Assembly: GCA_964304625.1 (NCBI GenBank)
Contig: OZ199838.1
Span: 11,098,001 to 11,162,000 of the forward strand
DNA length: 64,000 nucleotides
Origin: Kudoa neothunni
Taxonomy: Eukaryota > Cnidaria
Direction of reading: 5' to 3'
Below are positions 12,612-24,474 of the stretch, in pieces (the first letter of the stretch is position 1; each line of letters opens with the position of its first letter). The notes under the pieces are model-generated. The model saw only the letters and a program-made list of their open reading frames with translations. It did no database searches and had not been told where the DNA came from. Position numbers and translations under genes: made by a program.

Positions 12612-13373
12612 CCTTTAATGGACCACCTTGGGCTCCACAAGCCCACCCACCTACTAAATTGTGTTTATGACCCCCAAATTTCCTGTAAATTCATAAACAA
12701 ATTTCTTGTTTTATTTGGAGGTTGTTTCGAAAATTTTTTTATTTTAAAATTTAGTTCTTATTTAACTCATTTTGGATCAATTTTAAGCATGTAATGCAGT
12801 CATTAATTACAAATAAAATCCTTTATTTTTTTGTTTAATTTCAAACACATTTTTGCAAGTTAATAAAAATGTTGCCTGATTGTGAAAGTATTTCATCGAG
12901 CGAGAGAGACAATTTTATCCAAAATAATGTGTTAAATGAGAATTCTGAGGATGATTTGGATATATCATTGATAAAAGACGAACAGAATAGGGGATTTAAA
13001 AATCCTAAAATTTGTTTCCAGCCTACCTTAAAGAGTTCATTATAAATCGTAGGAAATTATTTTGATATTCATTACGCAAAAAGTGATGACAACGATGAAA
13101 ATAAAAGAAGGCTATGTTATCTTTGTCCATCCAATGCCGTAAGCAGTAGTAAACAGGTTTGTTGCCAGTGTCATAAGAGCGACTGTACCGAACATTCTTT
13201 AAAAAACAATGCTTGTGCTTCTTGTAACTCTACGTAATGAAAATGTATCTTATTTTTGTTAGGCCTTCCAAAGCAACATAGTTTAAATGTTAATTGCACT
13301 AATAACAATATTTAACTAAATGAAGCCTAGATTTTTTCTTGGGTTCGCGGAGGCCAAGGTGGTCCATTAAGTG
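12612..13373 (+). mobile_element. internally deleted piggyBac element, block copy 1
   Basis: Flanked by TTAA at 12608-12611 and CTAA (a mutated TTAA) at 13374-13377. The ends are inverted repeats, CCTTTAATGGACCACCTTGG on the left and the matching CACTTAATGGACCACCTTGG inverted on the right. Inside, an acidic N-terminal piece starts at an ATG near 12869 (MLPDCESISSSERDNF) and soon stops. The catalytic core is missing, and a Cys-rich C-terminal zinc-binding tail follows (LCYLCPSNAV, VCCQCHKSDC, CASCNS) ending near 13239. This is a shrunken, non-autonomous derivative that would depend on a transposase made elsewhere. Confidence 0.8.
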
Positions 13374-13377
13374 CTAA

Positions 13378-15495
13378 TAGTAAAAATATATTGCGATCGT
13401 TTTATGTTGAAAGAATAGTTGAAATTTCAGAAACGCTTTCTTTTATATTATAATCCCTTCGCTGCATACCCAGAGCAATTGGTCACCGCACGTGCCTGGG
13501 TCCCCCTGCAATAGCCATTGCCTTTTTTAATCTCTTCGTAGTAAGTTGAAAGATAATAATCCTAAGAAACAATCGCTCTTTTTCTAATTTAAAATAATAA
13601 TTCACACATTAAAAAAGTAGTTGGACAAGCTGCCAGCGGCTTTTTTATTTCTGCGTCAAATTTAAAAAGTAAAAACCAAAACGAAGCATCATTAACAAAC
13701 ACTTTTCATTAGTTTAACTCATTTAACGTTTTTTCCATATTTTAAAATTCAGAAACTTCCCTAACAACAAGATCAACCACCTGTATTAACACATTTTTCA
13801 TCCCATCCATTTTTCCATATTCAAGCTTATTGCTATGATGTAAAAGTTTGTGCGCTAACTTAGTGAATTCTATTAAAAAGACAGATAAGGCCGATATTCG
13901 CCAAAAAATTCCATATGAAGAAAATATTAACAATAACTATCTAAATGGATAGTAAGATATATTTTTTGTCGCAGAGCTCATTCATTCTCTCATAGAGAGA
14001 ATTCAAAGTATGGTGGCATTTACGTTAAGTTCATCACTTAAGAAAGAGCGTGCCGCTATCTTAATTCATTTTGGAAACCTTCATCAAGCAAGATATTGAC
14101 ATTGGAATTAGTGGGAGAAAAATTTAAAAAGGTGGCCAAGCACAATTCATCTTAATATAAAGAAGAATTTATAACCGACAACTCCTAATTTATTCCTCCA
14201 CTTTTATTGGCGGTTCCATATGAATGTTACAATTGGTTTTACACAATTATGCATTTATACCTCATTGAACATTTATATTAACATTGTTGTAATATTTCCC
14301 CCAATATGTAATCTCTATATTTCTAAATCATATCCACAGAGAATGTAAAAAAGTTTCTATATCTCAGCTCATGAAAACTTAAGGAGATTAAAATTTTGTT
14401 ACGATAAATCTTAAGAACGATGCAAATATTACTCCAATAATTTATCAGATCATTAACTGAAAAATAGAATATCCTCAAATTTTAAATTAATTTTGTTCTA
14501 AAAGGATAAGTGACAGAGTTACATGCAGTGTCTGCAGTCACTTTCACTGGACAATGAAACTTAGCAACAAATCTATGAAACCCAAGATGATTTATGTGAG
14601 AACGTTGAAAAATTTACTTATAGTAATAATCCGCTTTTCAATAAACTCCTAGTCACACTTTACATAAGCAGAAGCCGCATTTTTATCACGCAGTAATTCC
14701 CATAGGCTTGGGAATATAGCCGCTAAAAAGAATTAACTAACTAGAAAAACAATTTAACTAGAGATAACAATACTCACATTTAACTACTATTCCAAATATC
14801 TCCGGTAAACACAGAGCGTGGGCGAAATAATGCATGGCATAAAAATATTGATAGATTTTTTAGCCTCTAAATCGATTGCACTGTAAACATGGTTCGGTAG
14901 GATAGGACGTAGTCAATTAAAAAAATGATAATTGAATATTAAATGATATATTCAACGTATCAGATAGCGTTTGGAGTAGAATAAGGTCTAACAATGGGAT
15001 CTATGTAAACATTTAATAACTTCAATGATAATACCGAAAATGACTATCATCAATTATAATTATCGTTTTAGCTAAATTCTACAATTATGTAGACGTATTA
15101 ATTAGTTTTATTATATATTTCAGCTGTTTATTTATAATTTTTAAGTTGGTAGGTAATAATTTATTGCCTAATGACTAGTAGTCTAATGCGGTATTCATCA
15201 CTTTGTTTACACCGAATATCCAAGATGTAAACAAATCGTACATTTCGGCGGTCAATGTAGGTTTGAGTAGCATGCGCAAACCCCAATTAATCGATATGAT
15301 TAAATTTAATCCTAGATTTTTTAATTGTAAATCAGCTCAGAAAATAAAATAATAATATACTGACTTGAAATACAATTAAAAATTTAACTAAAATCGATCA
15401 TAAGATGACATTATTTACCCTTGATGATTCAATGAGTTAATCCCTAATTGTGGCGCAATTTATGTTTCGGATTAATCGCTGCGCTGAATTGCGGA
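13378..15495. other. non-coding sequence upstream of TRIC copy 1
   Basis: About 2.1 kb with no supported gene. A minus-strand ORF at 13742-13933 is present in both block copies, but its partner shows several amino-acid changes, so I do not treat it as a gene. The promoter of the TRIC gene presumably lies toward the right end. No core-promoter motif was clear. Confidence 0.5.
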
Positions 15496-16600
15496 ATGGG
15501 TGAAATACTTGGAGTGCGTGATTTTTTCTATGGAAAATATTTGCTGGGTTTCAGCAAATATTTAGCTGCAGTGAGTCATTACAGATCAATTGGTATGAGT
15601 TTGGTTAAATTTTGAACTCCTTAATTGTATCGCTGTTGTGAACATGGATTTGAGGATGACGCGATACTTTTGGGAAAGATTTGTGTAGATTTGACAAGCT
15701 CAGCTCTAATGGATAACTTTAGGCGCTTCTACAGAAAAATTCGCAACCATATATCCACTTGCAAGCTTTTTGGTGTTCTATCTCGCACAGATTTCTGGAA
15801 ACATTTTCTATAGTTTATGTGTGAATCAACCATTATTGTACACTGTGGGAGATGTGAAAACAATGGTGGTGTATTTGGTTATGTGGAGTTTGACCTTCCA
15901 CTGCCCAAAGGATCTGTTCTATAGTGTGTTTGGAAAATCAGGACTCGCTTGTGGGTTTGGCGTGCTTCGTGAAATTGAAAGAGTCATAGCAGCAGAAAGC
16001 ATTACTAATGCAGTTCTCGCTCAACCAGGCTCATCTCCATATAGCGCTTTTGTGGTCACTCTGGTCACCATAAATCTGCCGTATCATCTCATCTATTTGT
16101 TCGATCAATTGATTAGAGGAGTTGCTATCAAAAAGCATGAAATCTTGTCGCTGTCCTTCACCACCAAAGTTACAGTGCTTGACTCGTTTGTCTACAACTG
16201 GTACTTGTATTTGGGACAAATCTCTGGAAAATACAAAATTATTGACATTATTGCCAATATTTCTAATATCAAATTTTTGCAGCTTGTAGCTTTGTCTGCT
16301 GTCACCTTAAAAACTCTCTCTCATTTCAACTACGATTTGCTTGTCTTTGATGAATTGTTGTTGTTGGCTCCACTCATGAAGATTCTACATCTTCTCCCAG
16401 GTTACAGCAAAAGTGAACCAGTAGCTGCTAAAAGCAGGAGATCAACTTCGACTCGTCACAACGAATCGGATGTGGCACATGACGATGGTGATGTCACCAT
16501 AATGGACGGATCCCCTGACGAGTCTCCTCACGAAACTCCGAGAAAAAGGGCTGCTCGCGCCAGACGAACTGTTAGCTCCACTCGCCGCAGAAAACAATAA
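15496..16600 (+). CDS. TRIC-type (TMEM38) trimeric intracellular cation channel, copy 1
   Basis: Three exons, 15496-15603, 15655-15682 and 15723-16600, with introns of 51 and 40 nt, give an uninterrupted 337-aa protein starting MGEILGVRDFFYGKYLLGFS. TRIC channels are homotrimers in ER/SR membranes that pass K+ to balance Ca2+ release. Family features seen in order: the N-terminal YLAAVSHYRSIGMSL, YPLASFLVFYLAQISGNIFY, the FHCPKDLFYSVF region, the charged LREIERV segment in the place of the family's KEV motif, and LIYLFDQLIRGVAIKKHE followed by TTKVTVLDS. Several hydrophobic helices are evident. The C-terminal tail of about 60 residues is Ser/Arg rich and ends RRTVSSTRRRKQ. Splicing, not the longest ORF, fixes the N-terminus: the open frame beginning TTG at 15625 crosses both introns. 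The partner copy is at 32430. Confidence 0.85.
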
Positions 16601-16609
16601 CCACTGTTT

Positions 16610-17039
16610 GCATAAATGAGATAATACTACCTACTACCTATGTCTAATTTGTTTTGTGTATTGATGTTTTCTTTGTTCATTGAATTGAATGTTTTTGTTT
16701 GCATTTCTTTCATTGTTGCATATGCTTTTTTTACTCAACCAAAGAAGAGTAATTATGCTTGATTATAAAATTCTTAATGAATGCAATGCTATAATAATTG
16801 CAAATGGAGTATCTGGATCATTACGTACACATGAAATTAGCTGAGAAAATTGCATGGCCATCGTATAGGATTCTGCACCTTATATGAAGAAATATTTCAA
16901 AAATATACCGCTCATATATAGCCATATTGTCCGAATACCTTGTTTTTCTCACCTAATTCATTGTGCAATAATAAAAACAATTGATTCAGTTTTTCCAGGT
17001 ATAACGCGATTTTTCATCTAATTTTCTCCCCTTATTGTT
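16610..17039. other. 3' flank of TRIC copy 1
   Basis: AT-rich sequence after the TRIC stop. No gene seen. Confidence 0.5.
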
Positions 17040-17915
17040 AAGAACAGATCTGCTAAATGCCAGTTACTTTGTTTCTTACAAAAAAATGACATTGAATATT
17101 CGAAAGATATTCCTCGAGTTGTTGATATTAGGCGGCGCAGCTTGTATACCTGCACTTTATCTTGCTGTGAATATTTCCCAGCTATAAAACAGTTGCTACT
17201 AGAATTTAAACATAATTCTATTTCAATGTTTCGCGCAATGTTTAATTCGTCTCCCGCCTCGTTGGATATTACGTTAATTTATTTTAGACTTATTATTAAG
17301 TCTCTTTCTCTATTATATGATTTCTCCCATGAAATGGAATCAAACAATTCTTTCGGCATCTCGCATCTCTACGACTGGATGAGTTCAAGCTACAATTTAA
17401 ACCTAGATGAAGTACTAACAATTAATAGCAATATTCAATCATCTCTTCCTTTTGACAAAAAAGAGAAAATTTTCGAAAAAATGACAGAATTTCATAAATA
17501 CCTAACTGAACAACTTACAAATATAGCTCAAAAACAAACTGAAAGTTGTTTCCCATCAAGTAGCTTTCTTAATTCAATGACGAATATCATCTTATCAATA
17601 ATAAGTAACCTTTAGGAAGCGAACATAAAAGATATTGTGCCATTTGTTACCGCCAGTTAATGGGACGGATTACAAAATAAATGCGTATCATTATCTTCTT
17701 TTAATACAAAGAATTTTGGAAAAAATATGATACACAGTATCCTCTGATGCTACAACCCACACAGGATTTGTCATCAATTTTATTATCGTCCATATCAGCT
17801 GAGACAAGCTTCTCCAAATTAAAGCACGTACTCACTCGTGATAGAACAAATCTATTTACTGAAAGATGTAGAATGCCCTCATTTTTACATTTTAATTGGA
17901 GATTAGAAAAGCAAA
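17040..17915 (+). pseudogene. hAT-family transposase remnant, block copy 1
   Basis: A long open stretch runs from about 17060 to 17615 (with LYTCTLSCCEYFPAIKQLL and KEKIFEKMTEFHKYL), and more coding-like sequence follows in other frames. The last part, about 17770-17912, reads SAETSFSKLKHVLTRDRTNL in the place of the SAERSFSxLK motif of the hAT C-terminal dimerisation domain. The N-terminal part is not clearly recognisable, so this is a decayed 3' half. The partner at about 33980-34850 has additional breaks. Confidence 0.5.
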
Positions 17916-17929
17916 GTTAATTAATCACA

Positions 17930-18645
17930 TATTCTGGAACTTAAAAATTGTTGTATGTTGCTTCATTTTCGCACGTGCCAAAGTATGGAATGAACGTCGA
18001 AAAATACGGTCGCTACTTATAAGGCTAAAATCCAAAGTGAGGTGTAAGAATGGAGTACTCTATACGACCAACTAATTATTTATTTGAGCTGATATATTTA
18101 AGTTCTAAAGGTTGCAGACTTACGTTAATGTAAATTTAATTGTTGTTTTTTTGTTTATGGAGGCTGGATATAAAATTTAAATAATAAGCGCCAATGTAAA
18201 ACGTGAATTAGCGTATGAAGAATGAGAATTTATTATATACGACAGGCTTAGCATAGCAAAAGTAGCGTGATCGAAGCACTTGAAGACTTGATTATCGAGT
18301 GATGTTTTGCTATTCGTTTTATTCATTTTAATAGGTCAACGTTAAACTATGCGGATATTTGACTATCATTCATTGGTTATACACTTACGAAAAGATTAAA
18401 ATGATATTACTATAACGACAATCATTCACATTTAATCGACTCTATCTTATTGTTAATATAAAAATATTGCATGTTTGGCCATCATTTAATGAGCCAACTA
18501 TTCATATTAATTGGTGTTTTTGCTTGTTCAATAATGTTAATTAACTTGTCATAATCGTGTTTATCCAATGAATTATTTATTTAATTTTTTGTGCTTTTGA
18601 TAATCCATCTTCGTCTCAACTCTGTTATTCTGATTGTCTCATGAA
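17930..18645. other. upstream flank of Kunitz copy A
   Basis: About 700 bp shared with the upstream flanks of the other Kunitz copies; it starts near the common TTAGAAAAGCAAAGTTAATT. It is conserved enough to be the promoter region carried along with each gene. No individual regulatory site could be named. Confidence 0.5.
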
Positions 18646-20078
18646 ATGAAACTGTTGTTATTCAAGATATTTTTTGTGCTATATTTCCCCAATTTTTCAT
18701 CAGGTAATTAAAAATTTTCATCCCGTTTTCGATTATCTGTTAGAACCTATTTTACCCTCTTACGAAAGAGATGAGGGAGATTGGCCTGTCGACGTGAAAA
18801 GAAGTATGGACACTGTCATCGATCGATGGTTCATTGACATCCAAGATGCTAAGTGCAAACCTCTCGAATACCGAGGAATCAAAGGAAACTATAACAATTT
18901 CGCCTCAAAAGGACTATGCGAACTTCATTGTATTTTTCTAAGTTAATGTAAATTTATGATCATTTCTAGTGGGGCAGTTGGCAACAAAAGAAAAACTTCA
19001 GGGGTGCAAAAAACCCATGCATCCAGGACATTGCGTAAAAAAACACATCTACAAATGAACAGTTCTATTTTGATCAAACAGCGGCCGACTGTGTTTCTTT
19101 TCAGTATAATGGATGTGGGGGAAGCTTTAATCGTTATAGTAGTGCAGATGAATGCAAATTATATTGCTTAAGTAAAAAAATTATGAACATTTCTATAGAA
19201 TTAAATAATTGTTTTAGATAAAAGGAATGGTGGGCTTACAAATGCGGATGATACAAAAATAACTAAAGTTGATACTACGAAAAAATATGAAGTACCAAAT
19301 ACATTGGACTGCGAACTTAGACCTGATGTTAAAGACAAGGATCCCAGCACAGCAATTATTGCTGATATTAAGGAAAAACAAGTGTGCTTATGCAGCAGTC
19401 TCATTAGACTCAAACACAAGAGGGATTTTCAGTTCGTTTGGTGAATGTGTTGGAAAATGTTTTCGTATGTTTATTATTTATATCATTATCTTATGTATTT
19501 TAGCATACGAAAGCGATGAAGTTGGTCAACATGTAACTGATTCTAATAAGAAAGTTGCTGCATGTAAGAAGGGCCCAATTCAATACCGTATAACCAACCC
19601 AGAGTCCCCCCAAAATGGGGATGTTGTGTTCCGATATTATTATGACCCTGATGAGCAAGTGTGTAAACGAATGGAAACAGGAAGAAGTACAGGATCATCC
19701 GACTTTGATTCATCGACAAATAATTTCCCAACTATGGAAATGTGTCATAGCTATTGTGGGGCAGGTACTTATGTTAATTCACGTTAAAAAATTATTTGAA
19801 TATGGGATAAATTTAGCGAAATATAAAAAGAAAATTGTGATCGAAGAAACTTGTGTTGAACAAAAAAAGGGTCATATCGCTAAATCCGTAGACACATTTT
19901 AAAGTCAAAAGATTCTTTTATGACCATAAAAAAAAATACATGCAAAGCTTTTTATTACAAAGGATATGAAGGAAACTCAAACAATTTTAAAACGATGGCT
20001 CAATGCAAGAAGATCTGTGGTGGTCATTATGACAATGGGGAAGAAGTTAAGGAAGACGATAAGATAGATGAAGAATGA
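18646..20078 (+). pseudogene. Kunitz multi-domain protein gene, copy A (four frameshifts)
   Basis: Same six-exon plan as its relatives: 18646-18703, 18744-18929, 18970-19171, 19218-19464, 19504-19764 and 19817-20078. Exon 1 encodes a signal peptide (MKLLLFKIFFVLYFPNFSS). Relative to the intact copies there is one extra base in exon 3 (A-run near 19037), one in exon 4 (near 19375), and two in exon 6 (a T-run near 19900 and an A-run near 19935). All are single-base gains in or beside homopolymers. The predicted product would stop in domain 2. This may be true decay or uncorrected sequencing error. Exon 2 is closest to copy B, exon 5 to copy D, and exon 6 plus 3' flank to copy C. Confidence 0.8.
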
Positions 20079-21640
20079 ATAAGAACATATCACACTTTCT
20101 TATTAAAAAACAATATAACTATAATAAATCAAGTTTCTATATACTGAATTCTATATATAAATTATTACATGACATTTGCTGAACATCGACAAACTTCAAA
20201 CAAATTATTTGATAGATTGGTAATTTTACAAGTGTGTATTTTTTGAATTTGAAAACACGCTCCTTGGTAATCTATTTTTACTTTTCTCTTTGGACATCAA
20301 TATAATATCAACTGCTTGATTTTTTAAGCATCATCCTTTTCGGAAATATCCGTAAAACTGTAAGTTGTGGCATATTTTTGTTATCATGTTAATTAGTCAC
20401 ACTCTTTCCCACTGTTTCATAAATTGAAACTAAGTTATCTATCATTACAAATAAATCATTTAAAAATAAATGAAGTAAATATAAAAATTTAACTAATAAT
20501 TGTTGATTCGTTACGTGAAGATGAACGTAAATATACGTTAGAAAATTTCTGAGGTTTAAGGAAATTCAAACAGAAATCGATTAGCTTCATGACAATAAAT
20601 CACTAGGTATTCACATCTTTATAATAACATTAGTTTTATTAGACGTTCAAGGTATATAATATAAATCATAATAAATTAAGAATCAGCTTCTAAACAAATA
20701 TGATAATATTCTAATTACATTAATATTCCTGTTTCATTAATAAAAAATAACTTGAACACAGAAATAGCAAATCTGTTCATAGCAATTTTGATCTATAAAT
20801 ACTAAAAAATTAAATCAGGACGGAATTATCTTTTTTTTTTTGATTATCAAAACTTTAAAAAGGTTCTAAAAACAGAATTAATTAATAACTTTTCAATGAA
20901 ATTATTTGAGTTTAATTTTGATATTTTAATGTTCTTACATATTTTAGTTTATAGTACTCAACGTGTGGTAAAATGTACCACGAATTTCTACAGTCAAACA
21001 ATACGTTAATTTCGGTGTTTCCCCACTGGTGGGTCATGGGAAAATTTTGAAAGCATAATGAACGCCATTAAGGGATGCAATTATTTATGGGAACAAGTGT
21101 TTGTAAAGTATTTATAATTTGGATTTCTGTATATTTCTTTTGAAATTTGAATAGGGAGTTATTCGAATGATCGTTAGCACCTTGAATTATTCAATTTATA
21201 AATCGAATAAAATATTATTTCTGTTCTCAATTGGAATATTTCAACTAAAAATGTCGCCAAATATTTAATCTGAAAGAATATCACATTACGTCTGCTTATA
21301 GTCCCTTTTTGACTAAAGATAAATAGCATTGGCAGTGGCTATTCTTACGGTAACGAATATCTCCTAGAATGATTAAGATATTACAAAACTGATTTTATCA
21401 ATGTTTAAAGCGATTTTTTATTTCATCAAAAATAAATTTTTGTCAAGTTAGCTTTTCATTAAAAATTAATGATGGATTTGAGCGCTCAGTGATACCGAGT
21501 TTTTCATCCCAAACCGGAGAGCGTGACGATTAAAACCGGACAAATTTTACTAAATTGACCTATAATTCAAAATTCTATGTTGCATTTCACATAAAAAAGA
21601 CACATTAAATATAATATAATAAAATAGAGAGATATATATG
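20079..21640. other. 3' flank of Kunitz copy A and intergenic sequence
   Basis: 20080 to about 20640 is homologous to the 3' flanks of the other Kunitz copies, with an AATAAA about 50 bp after the stop. From 20640 to 21640 the sequence is AT-rich with no recognised gene or element. Confidence 0.55.
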
Positions 21641-22122
21641 TTCAATTAGATTAGTCTCTAGGAACGTCCTCTAAGGTGTGGCAATAACTGAGAAAGGTTT
21701 CGCGATGTTGAAAATAATTTTTTAAATTATCTTCAGTCACAGATTGGGTGGAAGCTGTTATCCTTTCGATTAGGTCGTTATTATCTCGAATCGGACCATC
21801 CTTACGGGTGTTGTTTTTTATTTTGGAGAATACCTCCTCGCACGGGTTTAAAAATGGAGAATATCGAGGTAGGTATTTAATCTCATAAGGGTAATCATCA
21901 TGGAATTCCACGTTAGAATTGTAGTAATCCACCAATCAACCGAAGCTGGGCTCCGCGCTAGCCCACTACATTATTGGGCGGAAATCTCCTAGACAACAAC
22001 ATTCAGGGTGATCGCTATAGCTTCGTTTACTATAATAACTTAGCTGTACTATTCTTTAACACTGATTGTTTCCTCGCGCAAATACAACAAGAATGATGGA
22101 ATCGGATGTTATCCATAATGTA

Positions 22123-23588
22123 GGGTTTTCCGAGCTTTAACAACACGGTTTAAGGGTTTGCTGCATTAACTAATAAAAGAAATAATTTGAACTTTTTTAA
22201 CAAGTCGATATTAAAAACAAAATTTTTATACACAACGATTAAACGCTATTCAGCCTAAATGAAATAAACATTACTACATTAACTCAGCACTAGATGTAAC
22301 TCAAGATTAATTACAATCTCCACAGTTTTGATGCGCGTATAAAATAATATCAAACCAGGAGGATATAATATATAATCTTCTTAAAGATGATAAAATTTAT
22401 ATTTATTCCATAATAATTTCTCTGTTGAGACATCTGGAAACATATCGAAGCATCTTTCGATAGTATCCGGAACAATCATCAGGGGTGATAATTTTGAACC
22501 CATCATCTATCGGGTTTAAAAGATCAGGTTCATCCCTTGCCGAATCCCGTATAACATGATTCTTCCATTTACTGAACACACTTTCGATCGGGTTCAAAAA
22601 TGGCGAACATGGAGGCAGGTACATCAACGTTAATTGCGTAGAGTTCAGCACATCTGTAAGTCCACGATAGTGATGAATCCTCGCGTTGTCCAATATGAAG
22701 CATGGATTATCTATTTCGATCGAGCGGCAAAAATTTACTAGCTCAATAAGGTATTCCTTAAAATCTTCTCCATTCGCTGGTCTCCGATTAACTTTATAAA
22801 ATGCAATACCATATTTACTTATGGAGGCTATAACGGTTATGTTCCTTGTTCTAACGCCGCCAACAGGAACGTAAGCTGATGTACCAGCAAGGGAACGACC
22901 TTTCCTAGTTCGTGTCGATACACTAAAGCCAACTTCATCAATAAAAATGAAATTTTTATCTTCTATCTCAAGAATTTTTGAGTAGAAGTTTTGAGCATAC
23001 ACAAAGCGCTGCTCTAAAGTATTCTTACAATTCCTTCGCTCGGGGACAATTGTAACTATTCTTAACGAATAGTGGAATTGTTTCAAGCAAATGTTAATAG
23101 TGCTCGCACTTACGCTTACTCCACATTCGTCAATTAATTTCAGGCGAAGGGTTTTGAGAGTAATTGTTGCGTCTTCGTCCACCCAATTTCTAATCAACAA
23201 CTTTTGTTCATTAGTTAGCTTTGTGGAATAATCGTCACCCCCGCTTTAAAGATTCGACCTTTCCGTCAACTAGGTAGGCTTTTACAATTGAAGTAACGGT
23301 ACATCGATATACACCGACGTTTTCTGCAATTATAGAATTGCTATATTTTTTCATACTGGTTAATAAACCATTGACCTTGTGTCATTTGAAATTGTCTGTC
23401 TCGTTTTTTTGGGGCTGAAATTTGAGAATCGTTACTGGTATCTTTTGTATTTCATAAATATTATACAAATCAACTATGTTATACATTATTACCACCCATT
23501 TGATATTTTTCTGAATTATAAATATAAATTCTCTACCTAATTAGATTCCAAATTTAGACACGTGCTGTTAAAGCTCGAAAAAACCTTA
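22123..23588 (-). mobile_element. IS630/Tc1-like element (inner), inserted at TA in the outer one
   Basis: A 1,466-bp element bounded by TA dinucleotides at 22121-22122 and 23589-23590. The inverted ends are GGGTTTTCCGAGCTTTAACA on the left and AGGTTTTTTCGAGCTTTAACA-type sequence (inverse) on the right. Outer-element codons read straight across the junction once the element and one TA are set aside (RFHYYIMDNIRFHH), so the insertion point is secure. It carries its own transposase at 22403-23354. Confidence 0.85.
22403..23354 (-). pseudogene. IS630/Tc1-like transposase of the inner element, one frameshift
   Basis: Read from an ATG at 23354 (MKKYSNSIIAENVGVYRCTV, the start of a helix-turn-helix region) into KAYLVDGKVESLKRGG, then a single-base frameshift near 23245 in a G-run. 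The next 265 or more codons are open: DYSTKLTNEQKLLIRNW, FIDEVGFSVSTRTRKGRS (first Asp), FILDNARIHHYRGL (second Asp) and YLPPCSPFLNPIESVFSKWK (Glu). The full DDE triad is present. Apart from the one frameshift it looks recent. Confidence 0.85.
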
Positions 23589-24287
23589 TAATAATGAAAT
23601 CGCCACTGCCCAACCACGTCATTTACTTTCTTTAGAAATGTTTGAAACACTTCACAGTTTACGCCCCCAATAATGGCTTCACAATGGACTACACTTATGA
23701 CACTCACCGCAAGGATCATTGTTACGTTAGGGCCTCTACTGTTAACCACCGCAGGATTAGGAATCGTTCCAATAAGAGAGCGCCCATGAGAGCGTAGCGA
23801 ATGAAGCGAGAACGGGCTTTCATCACTAAATATCAGTTTTTCATAACGAACATTTATTGGAAGACTGGTATACCAATTGGCGTAATTCCTTCTTTCGTGC
23901 TTTACATCAAGATAATTACTGCCTTGAAGTATTTGCCTCGTCATTTTGAAAGTGATACTATAATATGTATTTTGCGCTAATAAAAACCCCTTTGATCAAA
24001 GCACAAATAATCCGATTATCAACCGGCTGCTGCCGGTTAAGTTGGTACGCTACAGATACCCATTTTTTGAGCCATCTCCATGTGGTTGTTTGGCACACGT
24101 CCAAGCTAAGGCATTCGATCATACGTTGTAAGGTGATCGTGAAATCGTCGTCGTTCAGCCTAAGCAATTGGGTTTTTGTTTCATTTGTAATTTTCGCACG
24201 TCGTGGACCACTTGCCACAACTTTTCGTACGTTTTATGGAGTAGTTTTCTTTTCCCCATATCACTTAGAGTTGATTTAGGTATACCT

Positions 24288-24469
24288 TGTTGGATTATCT
24301 AGGACCGGCTACCGCTCCACTTTCGGAGCATAATATTAGGAGAATGAAATTCTCCAATATGTCACCCCGCTAGCGCGGCTTCCACAAGTATTAACTTTAC
24401 ATTATTATTTTAGTCGTGTGGTAGTTTAGTTTAGTAGAACGTGTTTCTATGGTCGCATTTAATTTAACA
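24288..24469 (+). mobile_element. solo LTR (182 bp) with 5-bp target duplication
   Basis: Begins TGTTGGATTATC and ends TTTAATTTAACA (TG..CA). It is flanked on both sides by TACCT (24283-24287 and 24470-24474). A second copy lies at 41860-42037. Two short hairpins (GCTCC/GGAGC and GGAGAAT/ATTCTCC) lie inside. No coding part remains; a solo LTR is what recombination between two LTRs leaves. Strand is arbitrary. Confidence 0.8.
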
Positions 24470-24474
24470 TACCT

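Larger units (their letters stand above)
8711..18300 (+). repeat. segmental duplication, copy 1 (partner 25613-35060)
   Basis: From TGTAATCAAATAAATGCATT onward this stretch is near-identical, in the same order and orientation, to the sequence starting at 25613. It carries the same SINE-like repeat, hAT element, deleted piggyBac, TRIC gene and hAT remnant. The offset is 16,902 at the start and 16,934 at the TRIC gene, so only small indels separate the copies. Near-identity fades in the upstream flank of the Kunitz gene, around 18.3 kb, where copy A begins to resemble other members of the Kunitz cluster more than its positional partner. Confidence 0.9.
21651..24262 (-). mobile_element. IS630/Tc1-like element (outer), split by two insertions
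   Basis: Minus-strand transposase pieces lie on either side of an inserted element. The N-terminal DNA-binding part spans about 24262-23958 (TWRWLKKW near its end). The first catalytic block spans 23944-23590 (IFSDESPFSLHS, with the first Asp). The second catalytic block resumes at 22120 with IMDNIRFHH (the second Asp). The final part, 21935-21651, has YLPRYSPFLNPCEEVFSKIK, which includes the last catalytic Glu. About 150 bp of unrelated sequence (21936-22085), containing a hairpin repeat seen elsewhere, separates the last two parts. Frameshifts near 24218 and 23950 also interrupt it. It is dead. I could not define its terminal repeats. Confidence 0.75.

Noticed and set aside
13742-13933. Minus-strand ORF of 63 codons shared with 30678-30869
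   Set aside because: Its end differs at several residues between near-identical block copies, which does not look like protein-level constraint.
15625-15813. ORF of 62 codons before the TRIC gene taken as a separate protein
   Set aside because: It crosses two introns of the TRIC gene. Only codons 15655-15682 belong to that gene's exon 2.
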